DNA of 64,000 nt from Aurelia coerulea (GCA_039566865.1 CM076960.1:3906001-3970000), one strand, 5' to 3'. Counted from the first letter of the stretch, positions 1-11,636 are shown. Program-made: numbers and translations. Notes: generated by a model not told the origin, from the letters alone.

Positions 1-847
1 TGTCTTCTTCTTTTCTTTTTCGATTATGTCTTGGGATTTCTTTCGGTGCTGGATTGATCTCTCTTGGTATTCTATCTCCGACTTTTGATTTCTCTGTTTG
101 TAGCATTGGTAACTCATTGGATTTGTTCCCACGATAATTGCTGGATGTGTCTTCATTTTGTAAGACTTGATATCGATTTCTTAGTGCCACTTGGGATGCC
201 TGTGGATCAAAATTTCGGGCAGGTTTTCTTGGTATATTCCATCGTGAATTACTAGATGCTTCCGTCAATTCCCTTGGTGCAACTGTCTGCTCTTCTGTCT
301 CAATGTTATTGTAAATAGTTGCGAGACGATTTCCAGGATTATACTCGTTGTCTATCATCTTTCTATTGGTCACCTGAGACATCCTTGGCTCGAAAGCTCG
401 TGGAGCTTTTGTTGGTACTCCCCATAATGAGTTTTCATCTGTCTCCAGCAAATCCCTTGGCATCCCTGCTGTATTTTGATTAAAAACACCGGGCCTAGCA
501 TGCCCTGACTCTCTAAAACCAGTATTAGGAATAAAAGCTTTATTTTCTTTCGGAATATCATATTTGCCAACATCGTTTATTTTTTTCAAATCAGAAAGTT
601 CTTTTTTAAGGGCCACATTTTCCAGTGAAAGGTCTCTTTTTTCATTTTCTAAAATTTGGATCCTGGCCAGCAAACCATGATATCCTGCTCTATCTTGTAA
701 TTTTTTTTCTTCGCTTTCTTTTCTATCCATCTTGTTTATGACATAGCTTAGCTTTCTCTCCATATCATCAATTCTCTGCTTCATGTCATCCCTTGTTTTT
801 TCACCTATTTTCTTATCTATCTTATCTCCTGTTCGTTCCTTTGACAT
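1..847 (-). CDS. Coiled-coil ORF, probable LINE first-ORF product (3' end outside window)
   Basis: An uninterrupted reading frame runs on the minus strand from an ATG at 847 to the left edge (about 282 codons) and continues beyond it. An in-frame TGA lies five codons upstream, so the ATG is the likely start. Residues about 20-105 are rich in Lys, Glu, Leu and Ile in heptad-like spacing (coiled coil). The rest is polar, with repeated Pro-Arg-Glu pieces and a motif like RYQVLQNED. Short 'NRF/NRY-x-x-L' motifs of this kind occur in the N-terminal parts of many animal non-LTR retrotransposon proteins, which is why I favour a LINE origin. It could instead be an unknown host coiled-coil protein. 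No enzymatic domain is visible in the part seen. A hAT-like end begins only 14 bases upstream of the ATG. Confidence 0.5.
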   Translation of the reverse strand, partial: MSKERTGDKIDKKIGEKTRDDMKQRIDDMERKLSYVINKMDRKESEEKKLQDRAGYHGLLARIQILENEKRDLSLENVALKKELSDLKKINDVGKYDIPKENKAFIPNTGFRESGHARPGVFNQNTAGMPRDLLETDENSLWGVPTKAPRAFEPRMSQVTNRKMIDNEYNPGNRLATIYNNIETEEQTVAPRELTEASSNSRWNIPRKPARNFDPQASQVALRNRYQVLQNEDTSSNYRGNKSNELPMLQTEKSKVGDRIPREINPAPKEIPRHNRKRKEED

Positions 848-860
848 GCTTTCTCCAGTT

Positions 861-2303
861 CAGGCGCGCAACTAGGAATTTTACAGGGCAGGGGTCCAAA
901 CCAGAAAAAGGGCACACTCCATATCATTTCAAGAAGTGGTGTCGCCTGGGATGTCAGTTTTTCAAACTCAAAAAGCGAAGGCAGAAATCAGGGGATATTT
1001 TTCTAATGTTCACCTCTCTAAAGCATATCAATAAACAAATATGTCAACACATAAGAGAAGCAGTTAGAGCACGGTAAAGGAAATGCGAGCGAAGTGAGCC
1101 GGGAGGGGATTCGGGGGCTTGCCCCCGAAAATTTTTAAAATCACGCTCTCTAGATCATCGGAGAATGCCTATCTTAAAAGAGATCAAAACTAGAAGAGAA
1201 TGAAAAACACCCTCCTAGGACAGACAAGAAACACTGAAAAGGCTGCTCGTACACGCTTTTTACAAGAAACTGTGCTCTGAAGTTTGTTGTATGGTTTCTC
1301 AATTTTGGGCCAATTTTTTTACCGAGAGAGAATTTGAAAGGCCACTGCTCCTTGGATAAGAAAACGAAAATATTGGCAAAAATATCATTCAATGGTGAAC
1401 AGGTTCAAATCTTTTTTGTGAATTTACCTGAATAAATTCGGCCACTCCACTCTAAAATTGTGAGGGATTTTCTGGCAAAAGCCCCTTCAAGAAACCTTTA
1501 AAGCCGGCCTAAAATAACGATTAATTTTTCCTAATATTCCTGCTTCACAGCGATGACTTCAACAAGCATGAACACCTGTTGTGTTAAACTCTTGAGAGGA
1601 TGAAGTCACCCGGAATTATGCTGTTATGCTCTCAGAGAGAGAAATGACACGTCCATAATTCCAAAGAGATTAAACGTGCTAATAATGCATGTGAAAGCCA
1701 TTGCTGCAAAGAATAAAATTCGATCAAGATTTTTGGGCTTGCTTTGAGGGTTTGTTGAAGGGGCTTTGTTTCTTGAGAAAACTTTGGAATGAAGTTGCCG
1801 ATTTCGGTCAGGCAAATGTAAAATGAATTTGAACATTAACAATATCACTACCTTGATCTCCAGACAGCGCTGGTCTTTCAAATGGGATTGTTTTTTACTC
1901 ACCCAGTCGTAAAAGTTTCTTGCGACGGCTTTTTTTTAACAAAATGAGTCTTGTCTTTGAGCATCTGATTTGTAGTGCTTTTTACATGTGCCATGTAAGA
2001 CATCTCTTGACATTTTCAGCCGTATTTGCAAGTTTTTGAGCCTCAGCATTCAGAAAATCGCTGATGATTTCGGAAAAATAAGTCCAATTCAAGCATAGTG
2101 AATTCTCCAACTTTGTTCAAGATCTTGGTAATTCAAGAAAGCATTCAACAAATATTGACACTTCATCGCAAGAACCCGTACAAATACCGGTCAATAATGC
2201 GTCAAATTAACATAATTTTCTCCCTAAAAAGGGCACTTTTTGCCCTTTTGAAAAAAGGGCAGGGGTCTGGACCCCCAGGACCCCCCCCGTAGTTGCGCCC
2301 CTG
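861..2303. mobile_element. hAT-like terminal-inverted-repeat element (non-autonomous)
   Basis: The left end starts CAGGCGCGCAACTAGG and the right end is GTAGTTGCGCCCCTG, imperfect inverted copies; the 'CAGGGGCGcaact' style matches other hAT-like ends here. Both subterminal parts carry a 'gggcaggggtc' module. Inside the left part lies a 'gcgagcgaagtgagcc' module shared with other elements in the window. No 8-bp duplication is visible at the two ends, so this may be a composite or an old insertion. No transposase frame is present. Confidence 0.45.
1400..1906. mobile_element. mariner-type foldback fragment inside the 0.86-2.3 kb element
   Basis: Bases about 1425-1510 and 1755-1845 are inverted copies of each other (both contain the 'gccccttcaagaaac' block). 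The right edge ends ACTCACCCAG, the reverse of the CTGGGTGAGT/CCGGGTGAGT terminus seen at 62682 and 63622. The same internal sequence recurs at about 63700-63930, so this is a dispersed family with mariner-like ends. The left terminus is not recognisable. Confidence 0.45.
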
Positions 2304-4010
2304 AACTAGCTGTTAACGCAGTTAAGTAAGTGCTGCTCATGGTATTATTCATAATAACATTCCGCAGATTGTCAAAAAAATAAATGTCACAGTGGATATT
2401 TCGGAGCATGTGTTTGAAACCAAGTTAAATTGCAGCTTTTTGAGGTAAAACAATTAAGGAACTACGAGAGCTGATTGTAAATTTCAAGACTGCATTACAC
2501 GACTACAATACTCATTAGAACTCAATGTGATATTAATCTCAATTCAAGTCTTCAATTGCAATTTTAAGACTCAGTTAATCATTGTCAGTTCATTTTGTAC
2601 TTTCTTGGACTGCAAGGCTTTCTTTTCCCCAGGTGTTACCTCAAATAGTATATGATTTTCTCATTGGCCATAGATCAACACTGGTATTTTGAAGTAAAAA
2701 TAGTTTTGATGTTTTAGAAGTAATACAGTAGCTTTCATCATTTCTTTGTAATTAGCTCAGAATGTCAATTATCTGCTTCCATCTGCATCAATCAGCCTCT
2801 TCAATAATATTCAAACAACTTGATGCATGAAGGCAACACACAAAGTGTTCCCCTTTTCAATTCTGTGTCAAATAACAGATTTTGTATTATGCCTCAAATG
2901 AAAACAAGTCTTGAGGGTATATGATGCACAACAGTTGGCCATAACAATTCTTCAAAAGTTCATCTGATAACAGTTTGTATCCAAGTTAAAAAGTCACAAG
3001 GTGTGAAGAATGGTCACAGAAGCAATGCTGATCCTATGCTTTTTGGTCTTTGCAAGAATGTGCATCCAGCAGTTATCTTATGCTGCGTTGGTCTTTGAAT
3101 GTCAATGGTTAAAGAAGCAAATACTGATCCAATGCTGTGCAAACAGTTACAGGAATATGAACAGTTAATACGCAGATAGTGATCCAATGCTGTGTTAATC
3201 TTTACATGGGCTGTCACAAATTAATAAGTTACCTTTCATTTCTGCAACAAAATGTAAATGAGATATCAAGCTTTTGTGTATGAGATATATATGTGCATGG
3301 TCATATGGCAATATTAAAGGGGCCTTTGCAACGAGCATGGTTTGTGAATACACCATTTGTGGTCGTTTCATTGTCACCATTTTACAGTCCACAAAAATGA
3401 CCTCCAATAAAAAGATGGCACATGCAAGGTATGGTGGTTGAAAAAGCCGATTTAAGTACCTAAGTAGATAACAGAAATATACTGAAAAAAAATTTGTGCT
3501 AAAGGAGGGGAAAAATTAATCAAGAAGCCAATCAAAATACTTTCAGGTGCAAAGAATCATGGTTGAAAGATCCTTTCAATTATCTTTCTTTTGCAATCCT
3601 CTCTTGTGATTTTCTATGCAATGGGAAATTATCTCTTCTGTTCTGAAACAATCCATGGCACATTTATGCACCAGATGTTTGCAGTTTTCAAAGCAAAAAG
3701 AAAACTACTGTTCTAAAGTGCAACAATACTCTATTAAAAGATGAATTCTTACCATTTCTAATCAAATACATAAAACCCCGAGTTAGGATTGTGAATAATA
3801 GATACCAAGTACCCATCTAATAAGAAAAATGCATGATTGTTATCTGTGAAAAATTTTCAAGTGCTGTATCATCTTGTGTATTACTAAAGAAAGAGCCTTG
3901 ACAAATATTTCCAAAAGTAATTCAGCATCCTGAATGATCAGATTCGCTTAATTTGCTGTTTGTTTTAGTTGGTTTTGAATGGTTTTAAAGTAGTAGCTTT
4001 TATTGCCACA
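2304..4010. other. No gene recognised
   Basis: AT-rich sequence with only short chance frames. A weak local repetition of 'tgatccaatgctgtg' occurs at about 3020-3200. I see no TE terminus, exon or RNA gene here. Confidence 0.4.
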
Positions 4011-4017
4011 ATATATG

Positions 4018-4300
4018 CAATTCACTGTTTATTATAACCACAATGGGTGATTCACTTTTTCTTTCCACAATGGGAAAGTTACCGTTGTTGGGTGCCTCAG
4101 TGGGCATTTCTGATATATTTGCTTTTGCTGCTACAAGTGGCAATACCACAATGGTTTTAAAGGCAATTCACTGTTTATCACCACAATGGGTGATTTATTT
4201 TTCTTTCCACAATGGGAAAGACACTGTTGTTGGATGCCTCAGTGGGCATTTCTGATATATTTGCTTTTGTTGCTACAAGTGGCGATACCAAAATAGGTTT
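4018..4300. repeat. Two-copy tandem duplication, period about 146 bp
   Basis: The stretch beginning 'caattcactgtttat' and containing 'cctcagtgggcatttctg' is present twice head to tail (about 4018-4163 and 4164-4300) with a few substitutions and small indels. The second copy overlaps the C-terminal half of the small minus-strand frame at 4178-4471. Confidence 0.8.
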
Positions 4301-4471
4301 ATACGTTTCATTTGTTGCCACAAAGGGCAGGTCATTGCTGTTTATTTGTGAAAGCGTAAGAAACGCGCTTAGGCCTTCGTTGATGAAATCTTCCTGCCAC
4401 TTCTGGAGCCTATCCGCTGCAAAACAATAAATTGTCAACACAGCAGAGAGGATAAAAAGAAATCCTCTCAT
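4178..4471 (-). CDS. Hypothetical small secreted protein (97 codons)
   Basis: The frame begins with a plausible signal peptide: basic residue at position 2, then a hydrophobic stretch (GFLFILSAVLTIYCFAA), then a polar mature part. No cysteine framework or known domain is visible. The C-terminal third is encoded by the second copy of a local tandem duplication, which weakens the case for a constrained protein. About 50 bases upstream is a GTACGT that could be a splice donor for an upstream exon. A separate 38-codon frame (4636 to 4520, minus) lies upstream and stops just before that donor, so the two do not join cleanly. I do not recognise a family; this may be a chance frame. Confidence 0.2.
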   Translation of the reverse strand: MRGFLFILSAVLTIYCFAADRLQKWQEDFINEGLSAFLTLSQINSNDLPFVATNETYKPILVSPLVATKANISEMPTEASNNSVFPIVERKINHPLW

Positions 4472-4729
4472 ATTTACTATGAAATGAGATTTAAAAAAAT
4501 GATTTGATACGTACCAGAGTCAGTGAAAATCCCCTTCTTCTTCTCGCAATGAACGTGAGCCAACTTCTTGGGCAGTCAGCAAAGCAAGCAGGATGCCAGA
4601 AATTCTGTTGTTGTTGATGTTTGTTTTTGCATCCATACGTGGAGATCGACACAGGAATTTCAATCAACCCGTCTAAATGTCTGCTACGCGCATGCGCTTA
4701 AGCAGCAATAGAAAATGAACACAATGATA

Positions 4730-5837
4730 CAGAAAATTAATACAATATACAAATACAAAGAGGGGCTAAATAAATAAATTGTATGCAGGGAATTACTTTG
4801 AGGAGGAGCTCTCCCAATAGGTAAACTAATCGAGGAGAGAGCCCCCCACCCCTATCCTGAGATACTATCAGATGAAAATAGAAGTTGTGCATTTCCCTTT
4901 TAAAAATTGATAGAAATTGTTCAGGTGTCATAAAAGATTCATCGGTTGACCTTGTTTAGCAAGTAAATTTTTAGTTTTGTTTTGAATGATATTTTTGTTG
5001 GAGCATTTCTGCGTTCAATAGGTAATGTGTTCCAAAGTTTAGCACCAAGATATCGAATTGACTTGAGGCCATATTGAAGACTGTTTTTTCGTGTTAAGTA
5101 TAGATCCCCATGACTGGCCTGTCTAGTGGAATGGAATACTGATGAACAGATGAACTGAATAAGAAAAAGTCATGAGAGCAACTAGGTGAAGTCTTATTAA
5201 CAGAATCAAAAACAAAAGTTAAGAGTCGGAGTTCAAAGAGCTCAGAAATTTTTAGGAGTTTGAGGTCAATGAAGATTGGAAGAGATGGAGACATGCGAGG
5301 CTGAAATGAGATAGCTCTGACTGCTTTTTTCTGCAATTTGAAAATTGGATCAATGTATGATGCATATGTTTGACCCCAAACAATAAGACCATATTGCAAG
5401 AAGGACAGAAACAAAGCATTATACAAGCAAAGTAAAACATCTAATGGAAGTAAGTTCCTAATTTTGAAAAACATTCCACATGTTCTTGCTAATTTTTTAG
5501 AGAGTTCACTGAGATGGAATTTCCAGCTTAGATGCTCATCCAGGAGGAGACCTAAGAAATTAACAAATTTAACTCATTTGACACCTTTCTTGCCTATTTT
5601 GATATCAGAATCAGAAGGAACATTGACAGATGAAGAATGGAAGATAATATGGTTTGTCTTGTCAATTTTTAATGATAATTTATTAGCATCAAGCTTAAGG
5701 ATTTCCTTTGCCAAAAAATAAGGTCTAAGTTTCTTAATTGTTTCCGATCTGAAAGTTGAGTTTCGAGTTTCTAACAAGAGGTTTCTTATATGTATACACG
5801 TATCTTGTTTATGAGAGACTGACCATAAGCAACTCAA
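4730..5837 (-). pseudogene. 5'-truncated LINE, C-terminal part of reverse transcriptase
   Basis: Minus-strand frames give the end of the RT palm and the thumb of a CR1/Jockey-like LINE: an 'ANKLSLKIDKT' block, then 'FLGLLLDEHLSW', then the post-RT block with 'LQYGLIVWGQTY' and 'LQKKAVRAI'. An in-frame TGA interrupts it near 5579. A frameshift lies near 5115, where TTCCA is duplicated in tandem, followed by the normal tail containing 'LGAKLWNTLP' in another frame. Its 3' untranslated part runs to about 4730 and diverges at 'gtgttcattttct'. A nearly identical copy lies on the plus strand at 14541-15325. Confidence 0.85.
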
Positions 5838-5859
5838 CTCTCAGGTCGCCAAAATTTAA

Positions 5860-6045
5860 GAAACTCCACTAAGGCTACAAAAAGCATTGTTTTGAAATGT
5901 CAACAAGGGCACAGGTAGTGAACATGAAGAATGTTATGGAACCTCTAAGAAACTCGTAAGAAACTCTGAGTACTGAAAATCTCATAATTTTAAGAAGCTT
6001 TCAGTACTAGCCCAAATTCTTAATTCCTTTTAAAAAAACGTGAGG
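5860..6045. repeat. Dispersed 'aagaaactc' repeat, copy 1
   Basis: Contains the phrases 'aagaaactctgagtact' and 'ctttcagtact...cccaaattctta', which recur at about 15440-15670, 35995-36190 and 37690-38620 in both orientations. Function unknown; coding potential absent. Confidence 0.6.
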
Positions 6046-6049
6046 CCCG

Positions 6050-7500
6050 AGTTACACGACGTCGGATTGGTTTTCACTTCGGATTGCCTTCGCCAATCCG
6101 AAGCAAAAGCACTACGCTTTTTGAAGTGATTACACGACTTCGGATTGCCTTTTGCTCCGTTTTGCGTCGCTGTTACACGATGTCGGATTGTAATGTACTG
6201 CGCAGACAAAAACCTCTCTTTCGTATTTTGGCGGAGGGCGGAGGAGGCAAAGTGATTAGGAATGAGGTTTCGGAGTGAAAATCCCGGGGGCACTTGGTAC
6301 CTGATGTGTTATCATGCGCGTACAAAAAAACGCGGGAAAGGGTGCCTTTCTTCAAAGTAGGTAGGAATTCGGGAGTGAGTTTCTTCCTCTTCTACCCTGC
6401 GTACCAGACTCTATAAAATAGCATCTGTAACATCATTTTAACATTATTAACATCATGGGGGGTATGGGTATGGGGGGGGGGGGTCATTGCCCCCACCACT
6501 TTTTTCGAAAGATGGTTCTCGAGACTCCTTTAAAACCGAAGAGAAAATGGCTTGGCAAAGGTTGGGTAAGAATTTTCTGATAAATGCCAAAGCTTCCATT
6601 TTAGCACTGGCAAGAATGGAATCAGGGGATTCATTCTATGCCAAAGTAAAGGGTGCATCTTCAAAAATTTTCCTCGTGCTCCGATGAATAGGATAAATGT
6701 CACAAAACTGCAAAGGTTTTCTTGCCACAAATGGCAAGCATGATGTTGGGAGATGCTTTCTAAGCCAAAGTAAAAGATGTTTCTACAAAAATTTTCCTCG
6801 TGCTCTACTTTATTGAACAACTGTCGTAAAACTATCAAAGTTACCTTGTCGCTATTGGTAAGCATGATATTAGGAGATGCATTCTCATCCAAAATAAAGG
6901 GCGTGTCCCAAAAAATTTCCTGAGGGCTTCGCCGCCAGACCCTCTCATTTCAATACCCCCACTTAATTTACCTTAGCCAAGCCACTGTGGTAGCATCTAT
7001 AAAATTATGTTTTAGAGAGTCTGGTACCCAGGGTACTTCTCTTCAAATCACACCGGCAATATTAGCAATTTTAATAACTGACTTATCAGCGATTAGGGTA
7101 GCTGAAATTGAGAAGCTCTATTTTGACGCGGGAAAGGGTATGTTCTGAAGAAAATTTTCCGCGATTAGGGTGTGTATTTCGCTAAAACAGGTCGGCGTTT
7201 AGGGTGCATATGTTAAACCTTTGTACGAGCATGATACTATATGAAAGTATAGAAGTGGCCCCCCCCCCCCCCCCCCCGGGTGAAAATCATTTCGGATTCA
7301 GTTGTTACACGAGATGGAATGCGATGCGAAGCGAAGTACTTCGGATTGATTTTCACTTCACCTCCAGAGCGGAGTGACTTTCACTTCGGTTTCACCCACC
7401 GAAGTGCTTCGGATTGCCTCGGCGTCGTGTAACTGAAACCCTTATCCGAAGTGAACAGCAATTCGCAGTGAACCCAATCCGGCGTCGTGTAACTCAGGAC
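6050..7500. mobile_element. Terminal-inverted-repeat element with 'ttacacgac..cggatt' ends
   Basis: The left end reads 'cccgagttacacgacg' followed by cggattgg, and the right end is ccaatccggc then 'gtcgtgtaactcagg', close inverted copies. The block 'cttcggattg' with 'tcacttc' is repeated several times within about 150 bases of both ends. No transposase is seen and the superfamily is unclear. The interior holds a G tract at 6470, three imperfect about 115-bp repeats at 6590-6920 and a C tract at 7260. Confidence 0.6.
6590..6930. repeat. Three imperfect tandem repeats of about 115 bp
   Basis: Each copy contains 'gcaagcatga' or similar, a 'gagatgc' step, 'ccaaagtaaa' and 'aaaattttcctcgtgct'. 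Similar internal repetition occurs in the hAT-type element at 32224-33164, so this is probably a subterminal repeat of a transposon. Confidence 0.55.
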
Positions 7501-7667
7501 CAAGTCTTTTTTAGCAAACCAACTGGGTGGGCAATGACCTAAGCCCTTTCGTGAAGTCTTTCTATCTATCATGTCGAACAATAGGTTTATTGTTTCTTTT
7601 ATTAAAGGAAACAGTAGTAGATGGCTCCCAGACATGTTACCTAAACTCTATTGGTAGTATGTTGGTA

Positions 7668-9590
7668 GTATATTGGTACTAGACAAAGCAGTTCCTTCAA
7701 CAGAAATTTCGAGCTTAGATGTTGAGGGGAAAACAATTACTAAAGAAAAGGATATAGCTGAAGCACTTAATCATCATTTTACCACCATAGAACCGAAACT
7801 TGCTAGCAAGTTAGAGTCTAGGCCTGATGATGATTCTCTCAAGCATATCAACATTCAACAGAACAAAATAACATTTGTACCCATTGATGAAACATATGTG
7901 CTGAACGCCATAAAGCAACTGAAAAATGGCAAAGCACCAGGCCCAGACAAGATCTCCACTATGCTAATTAAAGATGCAGCAGACTTCATTTGGAAGCCAT
8001 TAACCATGGTTTTCAACTCGTCATTGAAGTTTGGTGTCTTCCCAGATATCTGGAAATTAGCAAGAGTCACACCAATTTTTAAAGCAGGTTCGAAAAGGGA
8101 TGGAAACAATTATAGGCCGATCTCGGTCATCTCAGTTTTTTCTAGGATGTTGGAAAAAATAGTTCACGATCAGCTCATTGATTATCTCATAACTAACAAA
8201 GTATTGACACCAAATCAATCTGCTTTTCGAAAACTGTATTCAACTGTAACGTCCCTGATAAATGGTACTGATTGCTAGTATGACAATATGGATAAAAAAC
8301 AGCTCAACTTGGCCATATTTCTTGATTTAAAAAGGCGTTTGATACCGTAGATCATACAATACTGATAAAAAAGTTAGGTGCACTCGGTATCAGGGCAAGT
8401 TCAGGAGAATGGTTCACATCCTTCCTAAGTGGTAGGAAACAATTCTGCTCAGTTAATGGACAACAGTCGGGGGATAGATCGGTAACATGTGGTGTACCTC
8501 AAGGATCCTGCTTGGGACCACTCCTATTTATAATCTACCTAAATGACTTTGAAAAATGCTTAGAATTCTCCAGAGCTACTATGTATGCAGATGACACACA
8601 TGTTACATTAACATCTAGTAACGTCGATGATCTAATTACAAATGCCAAAAAAGAATTAAGAAACATCTCGGAATGGATGCGGATAAACAAGTTAAGTGCA
8701 AACCCGAAAAACCTGAATACATGATCATTGGCCATCCACGGAGGACAAATAAGGTTGAAATCTCAGAACCACTGAATCTTAACAATTCAGAAAATAAGTG
8801 TGTGGTGAAGACCAAATCACTAGGGGTTATTGTGGATGAAGGGCTAAACTGGGATGAACAATTCAACAAAGTGAAAGGGAAGATTAGTGGCGGTCTTAAG
8901 TCACTAAAAAAATTGAAAAATCTCATTTCCCAATCCCAGCTGGACCATGTGTACCGTGCACTTGTCGAAAGCCATCTGCGATACGCCTATGTTATTTGGG
9001 GGAGTCTTCCTAAAACAAAATTGAATACCCTCCAACGTCTGCAGGACAGAGCCCATTCGATTATTGATAAGGCCAGACTAAAAGACAATTGGTCTCATAA
9101 TTGCTGGTTGACCGTTGAACAACTAATAAACTTTGATCGATCAGTTATGACATACAAAATAATCAACAGGCAAGGTCCCGAAAGCCTTTGAGGTAAATAC
9201 CATCATAGGACCCAGCATTGCAACTACAGAACAAGGAATTGCAGGGACCTACAAATCCCAAGAAATAATCTTGAATATGTCAAGAAAGGCTTTCACTATT
9301 CGGCTCTGAAAGCTTGGAACGATATACCCATCAATATCAGAGAGCTCCCTACACTTAGTAGATTCAAAAAACAATTGAAAAGTTATTTTATGTGCTGAAC
9401 ACAACCCCTAAAACACGACGCCCTGGAAGAACAGCTACTATTAGGTAGGTTGCTGCACATAATTTTGCTTTAACTGTATATAGACTATATTAATGTAATT
9501 AGGATATTTATTTTCTTATTTAAGTATTGCGTTAGTAAGCTGAAGGGTTCTTGTGTATGAATATTTTAAAATGAAAAAAAAAAATGAAAA
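7668..9590 (+). pseudogene. Degenerate LINE reverse transcriptase
   Basis: Frames in series cover most of an RT: 'GKAPGPDKIS' and 'NYRPISVISVFSR' (fingers), 'AFDTVDH' (motif A aspartate), 'VPQGSCLGPLLF' (motif B), 'MYADDT' (motif C, both aspartates kept) and the thumb with 'LRYAYVIWGSLP' and 'NTLQRLQDRAHSII'. It is broken by a TAG at 8276, frameshifts near 8333 and 8700, and a TGA near 9189, after which 'YRTRNCRDLQIP' and 'SALKAWNDIPINIREL' continue. There is no endonuclease domain, so it is 5' truncated. The 3' end is an A-rich 'aaaatgaaaa' type tail near 9570-9590. The style is that of CR1/Jockey-like animal LINEs. Confidence 0.88.
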
Positions 9591-9599
9591 TGAAAGTGG

Positions 9600-10010
9600 G
9601 GGGCAAAGTTGCCCCCTCTGGTAGATTTGTTCTGTTAACTCTACAAGAGGAGGTCTTACACGCGTATTTTTGTGAATAAAATTGCTTATAACAGGCCCAT
9701 ATGAAGCAGAGAGCGCGGGGGACTTTTGAAAACAATTGTACATGGTGCAAACAACAACTAGCTACGTCACAAGCATTATCAGATGTATCGTTTCCTTCTG
9801 TTTTCAGTGGCGAACCAAAGGGGGGAATGTAGGGGGGTTCAGACCTCCCGCTTTTCAAAAATATGGTCCTTTAGATTTTTACAAACAAAAATGCAATTCA
9901 ATTTGTATCTCATGGGGGGCGGGGTGTGAAGTGAAGGTGAAGTTGCGTTTTCCAGCAGCAAGCGCTGGAATCGCAGAAATAGAGCAGACCTAATCGAGTC
10001 CGCGACCCCT
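9600..10010. other. No gene; partial hAT-like end
   Basis: The stretch at about 9807 (CAGTGGCGAACCAAAGG) resembles the start of a hAT-type terminal repeat followed by the usual G-rich subterminal block, but no matching right end is visible. Otherwise uninformative. Confidence 0.35.
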
Positions 10011-10035
10011 TGTCATATTGTCATGACGCTCAAGT

Positions 10036-10120
10036 GGTGGGGTCTTACCGGGTATCGACCCCCGCCGCCTGACTGCTCTGGCTGCAAAGTCAGAGGATTA
10101 CACCACTGCGCCACAACACC
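10036..10120 (-). repeat. tRNA-derived element (SINE head or tRNA pseudogene)
   Basis: On the minus strand the order is: an acceptor-like 7-mer GTTGTGG, an A box TGGCGCAGTGG, an anticodon-arm-like CTCTG...CAGAG with a 10-nt loop containing TTTGCAG, a B box GGGTCGATACC inside a CGGG/CCCG stem, and a closing CCACCAC that pairs with the first 7-mer with one mismatch. Both RNA polymerase III boxes are present. The anticodon loop is too long and the variable region is enlarged, so a working tRNA is unlikely. A tRNA-derived SINE is the better reading. Confidence 0.6.
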
Positions 10121-10235
10121 TTCTCGCGAGGGGTCAAGCAGATTTGTCAGGCGGTGGACTTTGAGATTCTTGAAAAGCAAGGAGAGGATGGTTTTGTCAA
10201 GGTTTGGAAGAGCAATGTTTTGGGTTTCTAAGAAC

Positions 10236-10375
10236 AAACATTAAGTAGCACTCACAAACCCACATGGCCCACAATCTCACAAACTCACAAACCAACACCA
10301 GTTAAACACAAACCCACAGCCACTCACAAATAAATTCACAACCCACGTGACCCACGCGACCCACAAACCCACCTT
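10236..10375. repeat. Low-complexity 'cacaaaccca' tract
   Basis: Irregular repetition of 'cacaaaccca', 'cactcacaaa' and 'cccacg' units over about 140 bases, next to the tRNA-derived element. Confidence 0.8.
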
Positions 10376-11455
10376 TATTTGTCACACTCTTCTTCGTCTA
10401 CTTTCCTAGCTTTTGCTAAGTTGGGTACATATCCTCAATACAAATTCAATAAAACATCCCATCTATTTTGTGTTCATTCCTGCAATATTTACGATACAAA
10501 ATATTGATAAACCGGACAAACCGTATCATTTCGGCAACAAATGCGAACGAATGATCTTGATAGAGTGAATCTCAAAAGTAAACGTGGTCAGGAACGCCAG
10601 AGAGGGGGACGCGGAGGGGGGGCAAGCGCCCCTCCTGCCCTTTCCTAACGGGGGCAAGTGGGGCAAAAGTGTCCTTTCAATAAAAACAATAATTCACTTT
10701 GAAACTTGATAGAAAAGCTACCATCGCTTCATTTCTTTATCAGAAACAAACCAGTAACGAAAAATGACTGGCATTTGCAACTTCAAAATAAGCCATATGC
10801 GATCTTATGCGATTCGCAATGAGGACATGTGTAGAGAAAAGGCCGAGAAATTTCGTGAAAGAACATGATTAATGTTCACTGAAGCATTTTTGATAGCATT
10901 TTAAGCCAATCTAAAGGGCGTGACCACAAAAAATTTCCCGGGGGAGGATCCCCTGACCCCTCGAGTTTTCGGCTCGCTTCGCTCGCCTTTGGTTGTGATT
11001 GCCCTTACGTTCCTAGTCGCCCTCTTGCCCCACCATCGCTCCGGCGTCCCTGGACGTGGTCTTAGTGTTATGATTGGTTCCACTCAAATTCGTGCGGGAG
11101 GCGGCACGGAACTGCATTGTGTCCGTTTCTAGCCAAACAATGCAATTGAATGAGCAAAAATAAAACTCATGTTGTAAATCTAAACAGAGCACCTCTACAA
11201 GCAACCATGCGAGCTGAGCCCATGTTCTTGGGACACCCTGTAGAGTTCAATCATCACTTACGTAATGGCGTTTCATTAGCACTGGAAGTAGTATTCAGAT
11301 ACTGCTTCCGAAAACAGCAGCCAATATAGATTGTGAAGTGATCTTTATTATTAAAATAGAGAAACGAGACACAGAGTCTACAAAATAAGGTTACAGACCA
11401 TTAACGACCAAGCAACCTGAGATCAGGCTCACCTAAAGATAAAAATAAATGAGAA
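10376..11455. other. No gene; TE-derived GC-rich patches
   Basis: At 10900-11000 the reverse strand carries the module 'cgagcgaagcgagccgaaa' next to 'ggtcacgcccttta', which is also present in hAT-like elements at 1085 and 48060. The pattern 'gggacaccctgtag' at about 11231 resembles a mariner-type end. Nothing else is recognised. Confidence 0.4.
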
Positions 11456-11458
11456 GGA

Positions 11459-11636
11459 CATAAGCGTACGGGAAGAAAAAATCTAGGGGGGTGGCCCGAC
11501 ACAAAGTCCATTGTTTACCAACATTTTTGCCCGACTGAGGGCAGATTTTTGCCCGATTGGGGCTGATTTTCGACGATTTTTCCAACATTGGGGGGCTGCC
11601 GCCCCCCCGGCCCCCCCGCCCCGTACGCTTATGGAG
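11459..11636. mobile_element. Short miniature element with 'cataagcgtacggg' ends
   Basis: The left end 'cataagcgtacggg' and right end 'cccgtacgcttatgg' are inverted copies bracketing about 175 bases. The middle contains 'ccattgttt' and 'gcccgactg' blocks and a G/C-run terminus. A related copy with the same middle is at 39390-39585. Confidence 0.6.

Noticed and set aside
6530..6892. 120-codon minus-strand frame as a gene
   Set aside because: It is a by-product of three imperfect tandem repeats within a TIR element.
10036..10120. Functional tRNA gene (Cys or Ala type)
   Set aside because: The 10-nt anticodon loop and the enlarged variable region do not give a normal cloverleaf.
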